A stretch of DNA of 25,364 nt. Origin: Candidatus Omnitrophota bacterium. Its GTDB lineage: Bacteria > Omnitrophota > Koll11 > Pluralincolimonadales > Pluralincolimonadaceae. The translations under genes and the position numbers were made by a program. A model generated the notes under the pieces. It saw only the letters and a program-made list of their open reading frames with translations. It made no database searches and was not told where the DNA came from. This document shows, piece after piece, positions 8,384-16,624 of the stretch (its first letter is position 1; each line of letters begins with the position of its first letter). The DNA lies in NCBI GenBank assembly GCA_022709465.1, contig JAKLIT010000004.1, positions 1 to 25,364 on the forward strand, given 5' to 3'.

Positions 8384-9165
8384 TGCGCATTCTCGCGGCA
8401 GCGGCAATAATAGGTATTGCATGTTCAGGGACGGCATTCGCGGACTCGAGGGAAGACGCGCTCATCGCCGCCGCGGCGTCCGGCGACGCAAAACAGGTCA
8501 CATGGCTCGTCGGCGAGGACGTCAATATAAACTGCCACGGGCAGAACGAGACGACGCCGCTCATCGAGGCGGCCAAGAACGGGCAGGAAGCCGTCGTGAA
8601 ATACCTGCTGATGCATTACGCTTCCGTTAATCTCGACGATAATAATAACACATCCCCGCTAATGTATGCCGCGAAGGGCGGATATACGGCTATCACAGGA
8701 GACCTGCTTTCGTCCGGGGCCAACCCCGCCAAGCAGGATATAAACGGCAATACGGCATTGATTTATGCCTCGGAGAACGGGCATATAGATACCGCAAAAG
8801 CGCTGCTCGACAAAGGCGCCGACCCGAACCAGAGGAACACCGCCACCGATACCGCGCTTACCGTTGCGATAGTAGCGGGTGACAAGGATATGGTGCAGTT
8901 GCTTTTGTCGAAGGGTGCCGATCCGAATACAAAACTCACCGAAGGCACTTTCTACGGCAGGCACGGCGACCGCAGCGGCAACGACGGCATCACGGCCCTG
9001 ATGAGGGCGGCACAGTACGGCAGTATCGATATAGTGCAACTGCTCCTGGATAAGGGAGCGAAGGTCAACGAAGTGACTACCACGAATGAAACCGCCCTTT
9101 CGTACGCCGTCGCCGGAGGCCACAAAGACATCACGGACCTGCTCAGGAGCAAGGGCGCCAGGTAG
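8383..9165 (+). CDS. Exported ankyrin-repeat protein
   Basis: The start ATG 8383 (AAGGAG upstream) gives a clean signal peptide, MRILAAAAIIGIACSGTAFA, cut before DSRED. A longer reading from 8308 would overlap the DUF3795 gene and bury the signal. The 260-residue product consists of about seven ankyrin repeats, each with the TPL/TAL...AA..G....V..LL..GA(D/N)(P/V)N pattern, for example NTALIYASENGHIDTAKALLDKGADPN. One repeat carries an insertion (TEGTFYGRHGDRSGNDG, about residues 190-206). Such proteins act as binding scaffolds; here in the periplasm. Binding partner unknown. It is co-transcribed with the DUF3795 gene. Confidence 0.88.
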   Translation: MRILAAAAIIGIACSGTAFADSREDALIAAAASGDAKQVTWLVGEDVNINCHGQNETTPLIEAAKNGQEAVVKYLLMHYASVNLDDNNNTSPLMYAAKGGYTAITGDLLSSGANPAKQDINGNTALIYASENGHIDTAKALLDKGADPNQRNTATDTALTVAIVAGDKDMVQLLLSKGADPNTKLTEGTFYGRHGDRSGNDGITALMRAAQYGSIDIVQLLLDKGAKVNEVTTTNETALSYAVAGGHKDITDLLRSKGAR

Positions 9166-9196
9166 CAAATACGCAATATTTTGTATCAGATTTATT

Positions 9197-9225
9197 TTGA
9201 CACCACAACCCGGTTGTGGTATAAA
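9197..9225 (+). promoter_or_regulatory. Promoter of the purine biosynthesis operon
   Basis: A perfect TTGACA (9197-9202) and TATAAA (9220-9225) are separated by exactly 17 bp. Transcription would begin near 9232, leaving a leader of about 96 nt before purB. No purine riboswitch core was recognised in that leader. Confidence 0.88.
9202..9220 (+). promoter_or_regulatory. Perfect 19-bp dyad filling the promoter spacer (probable operator)
   Basis: ACCACAACC-C-GGTTGTGGT reads from the last base of the -35 to the first base of the -10 box. A bound repressor would exclude RNA polymerase. Its position before purB suggests control by purine supply, but the regulator is not in the window. The sequence differs from the E. 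coli PurR box as commonly given (ACGCAAACGTTTGCGT). Confidence 0.7.
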
Positions 9226-9280
9226 TAATCGTAGTAAAAGCCTACATCAAACAAGTATTCCTCGTTAAAAGAAGAAAAAT

Positions 9281-9331
9281 ATGTCCCTCGGACTGTCCTT
9301 AATTGACGTTGCGTCATTGGAGGCAAGATGA
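9281..9331 (+). CDS. Possible 16-residue leader peptide upstream of purB
   Basis: ATG 9281 opens a 16-codon frame (MSLGLSLIDVASLEAR) whose stop TGA overlaps the purB start as ATGA. It would translate across the purB ribosome site GGAGG (9319-9323) and across a hairpin TGACG-TTG-CGTCA (9304-9316). Its own ribosome site is weak (AGAAGAAA). It may couple or attenuate purB translation; the short length makes chance possible. Confidence 0.35.
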   Translation: MSLGLSLIDVASLEAR

Positions 9332-10620
9332 TCGAGAGGTATACCCTGCCCAGGATGGGCAAGATCTGGGAAGACCAGAACCGTTTCCAGCGCATGCTCG
9401 ACGTGGAGATAACCGCCTGTGAGGCATTCGCGAAGAAGAAACTCATACCAAAATCCGCCCTTTCCGAGATAAAGAAGAGGGCCCGCTTCGACGTAAACCG
9501 CATCAAAGAGATCGAAAAAGAGACAAAACACGATGTTATCGCCTTCATAAAGAGCATATCCGAGAACGTCGGGCCCGACGCGAAGTACATACACATGGGC
9601 CTGACCTCGAGCGACGTGCTCGATACCGGCCTCTCGCTGCAGATGCGCGACGCGGCCGACATCATCCTTGACGGCCTCAAGAGGTTCCTTATAGCGCTCG
9701 AGAGGAAAGCCAAAAAATACAAGAACACGCCGTGCGTCGGAAGGACCCACGGAGTGCACGCCGAACCGATGGCCTTCGGGCTTAAGTTCGCGCTGATCTA
9801 CGCCGAGACGCAGCGCAATATAGCGCGCATGAAGGCCGCGCGTGAGGCGATCAGCGTCGGAAAGCTCTCCGGAGCGGTCGGCACGTTCGCGAACGTCGAC
9901 CCGTGGGTCGAGGAGTACGTATGCAGGCGCCTCGGGCTCGAGCCGGCGCCGATATCGACACAGGTCATCCAGCGCGACAGGCACGCGCAGTTCCTTTCGA
10001 CGATAGCCATAATCGGCGGGACGCTCGAGAAGTTCGCTACCGAGGTCAGGGCCCTCCAGAGGACAGAGGTCCTCGAGGCGGAGGAACCGTTCACCGAGGG
10101 GCAGAAGGGTTCGTCGGCGATGCCGCACAAGCGCAACCCCGTCATCTGCGAGCGCATCGCGGGGCTCGCCAGGGTCCTGCGCGGTAACGCGCTCGCGTCG
10201 ATGGAGAATATCTCATTGTGGCACGAGAGGGACATCTCGCACTCGTCGGTAGAGCGTGTGATCCTGCCGGATTCGTGCATACTCATAGATTACATGCTCA
10301 ACCTCGCGACCGACGTCGCGATGCACATGGCCGTATACCCCGAGAGGATGATAGAGAACCTCGACAGGATGAAGGGCCTTGTCTTCTCCCAGAGGGTGCT
10401 TCTCGCGCTTATAGGCAAGGGTGTAACGAGGAACGAGGCGTACGACCTGGTCCAGCGCTGCGCGATGCGCGTCTGGAAGGAGAACGTGGAGTTCAGGTCC
10501 GCGCTGGCGGATGACATCGAGGTGACGAAGTATCTCGCGCAGGAAGAGATAGAGGCGTGCTTCGACCTCGGATATTACACCAAGAACGTGGACAAGATAT
10601 ATAAACGGTTAGGGCTATGA
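9328..10620 (+). CDS. purB: Adenylosuccinate lyase
   Basis: PurB removes fumarate from SAICAR (to AICAR) and from adenylosuccinate (to AMP). At 430 residues it has the usual length of the B. subtilis/Thermotoga type. The fumarase/aspartase superfamily signature GSSAMPHKRNP is intact with its mobile serine loop, as are HMGLTSSDVLDT (TSSD substrate loop) and the GRTHGVHAEP segment bearing the catalytic His. GGAGG (9319-9323) lies four bases before the ATG. It is the first gene of the purine operon, and its TGA overlaps purC as ATGA. Confidence 0.98.
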   Translation: MIERYTLPRMGKIWEDQNRFQRMLDVEITACEAFAKKKLIPKSALSEIKKRARFDVNRIKEIEKETKHDVIAFIKSISENVGPDAKYIHMGLTSSDVLDTGLSLQMRDAADIILDGLKRFLIALERKAKKYKNTPCVGRTHGVHAEPMAFGLKFALIYAETQRNIARMKAAREAISVGKLSGAVGTFANVDPWVEEYVCRRLGLEPAPISTQVIQRDRHAQFLSTIAIIGGTLEKFATEVRALQRTEVLEAEEPFTEGQKGSSAMPHKRNPVICERIAGLARVLRGNALASMENISLWHERDISHSSVERVILPDSCILIDYMLNLATDVAMHMAVYPERMIENLDRMKGLVFSQRVLLALIGKGVTRNEAYDLVQRCAMRVWKENVEFRSALADDIEVTKYLAQEEIEACFDLGYYTKNVDKIYKRLGL

Positions 10621-11522
10621 CAGAGAAGACAAAGGAACAGGTGATACTCGCCACCGAAGGCGTGCCGCTGAAATTCTTCAAGCGCGGCAAGGTAAGGGAC
10701 ATCTACGAATATGACGACAAGCTTCTGATAGTCGCGACGGACAGGATATCCTGCTTCGATGTCGTGCTGCAGGAGGGCATCCCGTTCAAGGGCAAGGTCC
10801 TGACGCAGATATCCGCGTTCTGGTTCTCGTTCCTGAAAGACCTCACGGAAAACCATATCGTGACTTTCGACATGGACTCCCTGCGCGGCAAGCTGGGGGA
10901 TTCCGCGGACATGCTGCGCGACCGCTCGATGCTCGTCAGGAAGACGCGTCCGTTACCGATAGAATGCGTCGTCAGGGGCTACCTCTCCGGCTCCGGCTGG
11001 AAGGAATACAAGGAGAACGGCGAGATCTGCGGGATCAAACTGCCGAAGGGCCTCAAGGAATCGGACCAGCTGCCCGAACCGCTCTTCACCCCGTCGACAA
11101 AAGAGGACGTAGGCCATGACATCAACATGACCGAGATCGGCGCGAGGAAGAAACTCGGCGACCGGCTTTTCGAGCTCGTGAAATGCAAGGCGATAGCCAT
11201 ATACAATAAAGCGGCGGCCTATGCCGATTCGAAAGGCATCATTATAGCCGATACGAAATTCGAGTTCGGCGTGACGGAAGAGGGCAAGACGATACTGATA
11301 GACGAGGTGCTTACGCCCGATTCGTCGAGGTTCTGGCCGAAGGAGAAGTATAAGCCGGGCGGGCCGCAGATGAGTTTCGACAAGCAGTTCGTGCGCGATT
11401 ACCTCGAAGGCCTGGATTGGTGTAAAGTGGCCCCGGCGCCTAACCTGCCGGAGGATATCATAAAAAAGACGAGCAAGAAATACCTCGAGGCGTTGAAGAA
11501 GCTCACAGGCAAGGAGATCTAA
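10617..11522 (+). CDS. purC: SAICAR synthase
   Basis: PurC joins CAIR with aspartate using ATP to make SAICAR. The protein has 301 residues, of the longer class also seen in yeast Ade1 and many bacteria. Signatures: KVRDIYEYDDKLLIVATDRIS (ATP-binding N-lobe), PIECVVRGYLSGSGWKEY, and LIDEVLTPDSSRFWP (Mg/nucleotide site). The start ATG overlaps the purB stop by four bases and the stop TAA directly abuts the GTG start of purL. Confidence 0.97.
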   Translation: MTEKTKEQVILATEGVPLKFFKRGKVRDIYEYDDKLLIVATDRISCFDVVLQEGIPFKGKVLTQISAFWFSFLKDLTENHIVTFDMDSLRGKLGDSADMLRDRSMLVRKTRPLPIECVVRGYLSGSGWKEYKENGEICGIKLPKGLKESDQLPEPLFTPSTKEDVGHDINMTEIGARKKLGDRLFELVKCKAIAIYNKAAAYADSKGIIIADTKFEFGVTEEGKTILIDEVLTPDSSRFWPKEKYKPGGPQMSFDKQFVRDYLEGLDWCKVAPAPNLPEDIIKKTSKKYLEALKKLTGKEI

Positions 11523-14411
11523 GTGCTCTGGCGCGTTGAAGTAAGCGGAAAAGACGGGGCGCAAGACCCCGGCATAAAGAAAGATATCGAGGACCTCGGA
11601 GTCAAGGGAGTAAATTCCGTCGAGGTAGTGCAGGTATATATCATCGAGGGGGATATCGGGCAGCAGGAGATCGGGAGGATATCCTCCGAACTGCTCGCGG
11701 ACCCGGTGACCCAGCGTTTTTCTTTCGGCAAGGGCCCCCTTAACGGCAAGGGCATCTCCGCGAAACGCGCCGTCATCGAAGTCACGTATAACGCCGGCGT
11801 AATGGATCCCGTCGAGGAGAGCGTCAGGAAAGGCATACTCGACCTCGGCATCGACGGTGTCGAGACGGTCAAGACCGCCAAGAAATACATCATCTCGGGG
11901 AAGGCCTCCGGAAAAGACCTAAAGACGATAAGCGAGAAACTGCTCTTCAACAAGGTCATACAGCATGTCGTATCTGGGCACGGTTCATACACCTCGAAGA
12001 ACCCCCCGAAATATGGATTCAAGCTCGTAACGGTAGCGATGCTCGGCGCGTCCGGCAGGGAGCTCGAGAGGATAAGCAGGGAAGGCCAGCTCTTCCTCGA
12101 CCTGGCCGAGATGCGCCGCATAAAAGAGTATTTCACGCGGCTCGGGCGCAACCCGACCGATATAGAGCTCGAGACGCTCGCGCAGACCTGGTCGGAACAC
12201 TGCGCCCACAAGACGTTCCGCGGCATGGTCGACTACGAGGCGGGCGGGAAGAAACGCCGCATAAAGAACCTGCTGAAAGAGACCGTGATGAAGGCGACCG
12301 CGGAGCTCAACAAGCCGTGGTGCGTATCGGTATTCAAGGACAACTCGGGCGTCATACGTTTCGACGAAAAGAACAATATATGTTTCAAAGTGGAGACGCA
12401 TAACCACCCGTCGGCGATAGAGCCGTACGGCGGGGCTAACACCGGCCTCGGCGGCGTGATACGCGACCCGCTCGGCACCGGCCTCGGCGCGAAACCCATT
12501 CTCAATACCGATATCTTCTGTTTCGGCGAGCCGGATTACCCGTTCTCCCGCCTGCCGAAAGGCGCACTGCACCCGAAGAGGGTCATGAAGGGTGTCGTCG
12601 CGGGCGTCAGGGATTACGGCAACAAGATGGGCATACCGACGGTAAACGGCGCGGTGCTCTTCGACAACAGGTATATCGGCAACCCGCTCGTCTACTGCGG
12701 CAACGTAGGGATAATGCCGAAGGATAAGTCATTCAAGGAAGTGGAGAGCGGCGACCTCGCGGTCGTCGTCGGGGGCAAGACAGGCCGTGACGGCATACAC
12801 GGCGCGACGTTCTCTTCCGGTGAACTGACCTCGGAATCGGAGCAGGTCTCCGCGCAGGCGGTGCAGATAGGCAACCCCATCGAAGAGAAGAAGATGGCCG
12901 ACTGCATCCTCAAAGCCCGCGATATGGGGCTCTATGACGCGATAACGGATTGCGGCGCGGGCGGCCTCTCTAGCGCGGTCGGCGAGATGGGAGAAAAGAC
13001 CGGTGCCATGATCGACCTCTCGAAGGTCCCGATCAAATACGGCGGGCTTACCTATACCGAGATATGGATATCCGAGGCGCAGGAGAGGATGGTCATCTCC
13101 GTACCGAAGAGCAAGGTGAAGAAACTGCTCGAGGTCTTCGAGGCGGAAGACGTCGAGGCGACGGTGATAGGCGAATTCACGAAAACGAAAAAACTCGAAT
13201 TATTTTACGGCGCCGAAAAGGTCTGCGACCTGGGCATGGATTTCCTGCACGGCGGGAACCCGAAGGAGGTCAGGAAGGCGAAATGGAAGGCGCCGAAATT
13301 CGCCGAACCGAAGTTCGCGTGCCCGAAGGACCTCACGCCTTCGCTGCTGGGCCTGCTCTCGGACTGGGATATCTGCAGTAAGGAATGGATAATCAGGCAG
13401 TACGACCACGAAGTGCAGGCGGGCTCGGCCGTCAAGCCGCTTGTAGGCGTGTGCAATGACGGGCCGTCCGACGCGGCGGTCGCGATACCCGTTCTCGGCT
13501 CGAAGAGGGGCGTCGTTATATCGAACGGCATCAACCCGCGCTACGGCGACATAGACCCGTACTGGATGGCGGCCTCGAATATCGACGAGGCGCTCAGGCA
13601 GATAACCGCCGTCGGAGGGGAGCTTAAGGAAGTCGCGATACTCGATAATTTCTGCTGGGGCGATACCGACCAGCCGCCGCAGCTCGGAAGTCTGGTAAGG
13701 GCTTCCCTCGGATGCTATGACGCGGCGAAAGCGTTCGGCGCGCCGTTCATCTCGGGAAAGGACAGCCTGCATAACGAATACATCGTAGGCAGCAGGAGGG
13801 TCTCGATACCGGGCACGCTGCTGATCTCCGCGATAAGCGTGACCGAAGACGTCACAAAATGCGTGACAATGGATCTCAAGGAGGCGGGGAGCCTGATATA
13901 TATAGTCGGCATGACGTTCGATGAGATGGGAGGTTCCCATTATTACGGCCTCAACGGCGCCGTCGGAAATTCCGTGCCGGCCGTCGACCTAAAACGCGCG
14001 CGGTCCGTAATGGAGAAGCTCAGCGCGGCGATAAGGTCCGGCATTGTCAGCGCGTGCCACGATTGCTCCGAAGGCGGCATAGGCGTTGCCGCGGCGGAGA
14101 TGGCTTTTGCCGGCGGCCTCGGGGCGGAGATATCGCTGAGCGACGTGCCCTTCAGGAACAGGTATGCCGCGCGCGGCGAGAAGCGCAGCGACAGCGTGCT
14201 CTTTTCGGAGTCGAACACGAGGTTCATAGCCGAGGTCGCGAAAGATAACCGCGAGGCGTTCGAGAAGGCGATGACAGGCGCCGCGATAGGCATGATAGGC
14301 AGGGTTATAGACCACAAGGATTTTGTGATATACGGGCTGGACGGCAAGGTCGCGGTGAGGTCGGATATAGACGAACTCAAGGAGGCATGGCAAGGTCCGC
14401 TGAAATGGTAG
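11523..14411 (+). CDS. purL: FGAM synthase, PurS-PurS-PurL fusion
   Basis: The 962-residue protein converts FGAR, ATP and glutamine-derived ammonia to FGAM. Start GTG 11523 follows the purC stop without a gap; AAGGAG lies just upstream. Residues about 1-80 and 81-165 each look like a PurS unit (RVEVSGKDGAQDPGIKKDIEDLG..., then AVIEVTYNAGVMDPVEESVRKGILDLG...; both with D-P and a V...K/V..Y.I.G strand). From about residue 170 it is a small-type PurL: TWSEHC (222-227), ETHNHPSAIEPYGGANTG (about 291-308), DCGAGGLSSAVGEMG and CHDCSEGGIGVAAAEM. Free-standing PurS dimers serve other bacteria, and the E. coli large PurL has a fused PurS-like N-domain plus a glutaminase. Here the glutaminase remains separate as PurQ, so the form is intermediate. 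Confidence 0.96.
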   Translation: MLWRVEVSGKDGAQDPGIKKDIEDLGVKGVNSVEVVQVYIIEGDIGQQEIGRISSELLADPVTQRFSFGKGPLNGKGISAKRAVIEVTYNAGVMDPVEESVRKGILDLGIDGVETVKTAKKYIISGKASGKDLKTISEKLLFNKVIQHVVSGHGSYTSKNPPKYGFKLVTVAMLGASGRELERISREGQLFLDLAEMRRIKEYFTRLGRNPTDIELETLAQTWSEHCAHKTFRGMVDYEAGGKKRRIKNLLKETVMKATAELNKPWCVSVFKDNSGVIRFDEKNNICFKVETHNHPSAIEPYGGANTGLGGVIRDPLGTGLGAKPILNTDIFCFGEPDYPFSRLPKGALHPKRVMKGVVAGVRDYGNKMGIPTVNGAVLFDNRYIGNPLVYCGNVGIMPKDKSFKEVESGDLAVVVGGKTGRDGIHGATFSSGELTSESEQVSAQAVQIGNPIEEKKMADCILKARDMGLYDAITDCGAGGLSSAVGEMGEKTGAMIDLSKVPIKYGGLTYTEIWISEAQERMVISVPKSKVKKLLEVFEAEDVEATVIGEFTKTKKLELFYGAEKVCDLGMDFLHGGNPKEVRKAKWKAPKFAEPKFACPKDLTPSLLGLLSDWDICSKEWIIRQYDHEVQAGSAVKPLVGVCNDGPSDAAVAIPVLGSKRGVVISNGINPRYGDIDPYWMAASNIDEALRQITAVGGELKEVAILDNFCWGDTDQPPQLGSLVRASLGCYDAAKAFGAPFISGKDSLHNEYIVGSRRVSIPGTLLISAISVTEDVTKCVTMDLKEAGSLIYIVGMTFDEMGGSHYYGLNGAVGNSVPAVDLKRARSVMEKLSAAIRSGIVSACHDCSEGGIGVAAAEMAFAGGLGAEISLSDVPFRNRYAARGEKRSDSVLFSESNTRFIAEVAKDNREAFEKAMTGAAIGMIGRVIDHKDFVIYGLDGKVAVRSDIDELKEAWQGPLKW

Positions 14412-15214
14412 CCATTAAGGGCAGGCCGAAGGTACTGGTATTGCGCGCCGCAGGGACGAACTGCGACGTCGAGACCGCGTTCGCGTTCGAACACGCGGGC
14501 GCGTCCGCGGAACAGGTCCATATAAACCGGCTCGTCTCCGGCGAGAAGAAGCTGCGCGATTACCACATTCTCGCGGTACCGGGCGGCTTCACCTACGGCG
14601 ACGATGTCGCGTCGGGGAAGATCCTCGCGAACGAGCTGAAGTACAAGCTGGCAGCCGACCTCGAGAAGTTCATCGACGCCGGAAAGCTTATAATAGGCAT
14701 CTGCAACGGTTTCCAGGTCCTCGTGAAGGCGGGACTGCTTCCGGGCAAGGGCGAGGGGGGCGAGCAACTCGAGGCGACCCTTACTACGAATGATACGGCC
14801 AGGTACGAGGACAGGTGGGTCTACCTGAGGATGGCCAAGAGCACTAACATGGAATCGCAGAACAGGTGCGTATGGACCCGCGGCCTCGACGAGTTGATAT
14901 ATATACCCGCGGCACACGGAGAGGGCAAGTTCGTCCCGAAGGATCAGGCGGTTCTCGGGAAATTATGGGCCAACGGGCAGGTTGTCTTCAGGTATGTCGA
15001 CTCGCGCGGGAAGCTCGCGGGTTTTCCGTGGAACCCGAACGGCTCGACAGATAACATCGCGGGAATATGCGATATAACGGGAAGGGTATTCGGCCTGATG
15101 CCGCATCCGGAAAGGCACTTGTTCTCGACTCAGCACCCCCGCTGGACGCGCGGGGAAGCGCAGCGCGAGGGCGATGGCGTCAGGATCTTCAGGAACGGGG
15201 TCAAGAGCGTCTAG
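14405..15214 (+). CDS. purQ: FGAM synthase glutaminase subunit
   Basis: PurQ is a class I glutamine amidotransferase that feeds ammonia to PurL. From ATG 14405 it has 269 residues: the N-terminal strand VLVLRAAGTNCD, the oxyanion loop GGFTYGDD, the nucleophile Cys100 in GICNGFQVL, the AHGEGKF segment and the catalytic PHPERH near the C-terminus. Start choice: ATG 14387 follows AAGGAGG by only one base, too close, while 14405 has AAGGT eight bases upstream. The alternative adds six residues. Either way it overlaps the purL end. It is longer than B. subtilis PurQ (about 227 residues) and closer to archaeal-type length. Confidence 0.95.
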   Translation: MVAIKGRPKVLVLRAAGTNCDVETAFAFEHAGASAEQVHINRLVSGEKKLRDYHILAVPGGFTYGDDVASGKILANELKYKLAADLEKFIDAGKLIIGICNGFQVLVKAGLLPGKGEGGEQLEATLTTNDTARYEDRWVYLRMAKSTNMESQNRCVWTRGLDELIYIPAAHGEGKFVPKDQAVLGKLWANGQVVFRYVDSRGKLAGFPWNPNGSTDNIAGICDITGRVFGLMPHPERHLFSTQHPRWTRGEAQREGDGVRIFRNGVKSV

Positions 15215-15222
15215 AGGTAAAC

Positions 15223-16623
15223 ATGGACGGAAGGATCAAAGAATACTGCGGGCTGTTCGGAGTATACGGCCATAAGGAAGCAGCGCGGCTTACCTATCTC
15301 GGCCTGTATGCCCTGCAGCACCGCGGCGAGGAATCGGCCGGAATAGCGTCTTTCGACGGTGAAACGACGCATACCCATAAAGGGATGGGCCTGGTCGCCG
15401 ATGTATTCAATGAAGGCGTATTAAGCGAGTTGAAAGGCCACGTTGCGATAGGCCATGTAAGGTATTCCACGACAGGTTCCACGACATTGAAGAACGCACA
15501 GCCCGTCGTAGTGGATTATTCGCGCGGAACGATAGCGGTCGGGCATAACGGCAACCTCGTCAACGGCTCGCGGCTTCGCGACGAGCTCGAGGCGCGCGGT
15601 TCTATATTCCAGACGACGCTCGACTCCGAGATAATCATACACCTCATGGCAAGGCCCGAGCACAAGAACCTTGAGGAAGGGCTCGTATACACGCTGAAGC
15701 AGCTTAAGGGTGCGTTCTCCCTCGTAATAATGAAAGAGGACATGCTCGTCGGCGTGCGCGACCCGCACGGCTGGAGGCCCCTGTGCCTCGGCAAATTAGG
15801 CGACGCGTATGTGCTCGCGAGCGAGACGACAGCGCTCGACCTCATAGAGGCGGAGTTCATACGCGAACTCGAGCCGGGAGAGGTGCTCTATATAAGCAAG
15901 AAGGGCCTGCGCTCGACGAAGCCGTTCGGCGAGAGTAAAAAGGTCGCGCACTGCATATTCGAGCATATATATTTCGCGAGGCCCGATTCGTATATTTTCG
16001 GCGAGTCTGTGCACCTTGTCAGGCAGAGGCTGGGGCATGTGCTCGCGAAGGAGCACCCCGTCGACGCGGACCTGATCGTACCCGTCCCGGATTCGGGGAC
16101 GCCCGCGGCGCTCGGACTCTCGCATGAGTCGGGCATCGAGCTCGAGATGGGCATCATCCGCAACCACTATGTAGGCAGGACGTTCATCCAGCCGCTGCAG
16201 CATATCAGGGATTTCAGCGTGAAGATAAAACTGAACCCGATAAAGGCGCTGTTGAAAGACAAGAGGGTCATCGTCGTCGACGATTCGATAGTGCGCGGCA
16301 CGACGTCGAAGGCGAGGATAAAGAAACTCTATGACGCCGGCGCGAAGGAAGTCCACATGAGGATATCATGCCCGCCGATCAGGTTCCCGTGCTTCTACGG
16401 CATAGATTTCCCGACGAAGAAGGAACTGATCGCGGCGACACATACGGTGGAAGAGATACGCAAGTACCTCGGAGTCACGACCCTCGGGTACCTTTCGGTC
16501 GAGGGGCTGTTAAGCTGCGTCTCGTGCCCGAAGGACTACTGCACGGCGTGCTTTACCGGCGATTACCCGGTGCCGTTCGGCGGAGAGGCAAACAAGTTCG
16601 CTACTGAGCATAAAGGATATTAA
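15223..16623 (+). CDS. purF: Amidophosphoribosyltransferase, iron-sulfur type
   Basis: PurF starts purine synthesis by making phosphoribosylamine from PRPP and glutamine. From ATG 15223 (AGAGGT upstream) it has 466 residues; the frame continues open upstream only by chance through purQ. An eight-residue propeptide (MDGRIKEY) precedes the N-terminal nucleophile Cys9, so self-cleavage is expected. Cys244, Cys390, Cys440 and Cys443 occupy the places of the B. subtilis [4Fe-4S] ligands; the first two match B. subtilis mature numbering (236, 382) after propeptide removal. The PRPP loop is VIVVDDSIVRGTT (349-361). The cluster makes the B. subtilis enzyme oxygen-sensitive, consistent with an anaerobic host. 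Confidence 0.97.
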   Translation: MDGRIKEYCGLFGVYGHKEAARLTYLGLYALQHRGEESAGIASFDGETTHTHKGMGLVADVFNEGVLSELKGHVAIGHVRYSTTGSTTLKNAQPVVVDYSRGTIAVGHNGNLVNGSRLRDELEARGSIFQTTLDSEIIIHLMARPEHKNLEEGLVYTLKQLKGAFSLVIMKEDMLVGVRDPHGWRPLCLGKLGDAYVLASETTALDLIEAEFIRELEPGEVLYISKKGLRSTKPFGESKKVAHCIFEHIYFARPDSYIFGESVHLVRQRLGHVLAKEHPVDADLIVPVPDSGTPAALGLSHESGIELEMGIIRNHYVGRTFIQPLQHIRDFSVKIKLNPIKALLKDKRVIVVDDSIVRGTTSKARIKKLYDAGAKEVHMRISCPPIRFPCFYGIDFPTKKELIAATHTVEEIRKYLGVTTLGYLSVEGLLSCVSCPKDYCTACFTGDYPVPFGGEANKFATEHKGY

Positions 16624-16624
16624 A

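Noticed and set aside
9232..9327. Purine or PRPP riboswitch in the purB leader
   Set aside because: The leader is short, and none of the conserved junction or loop sequences of these classes is visible.
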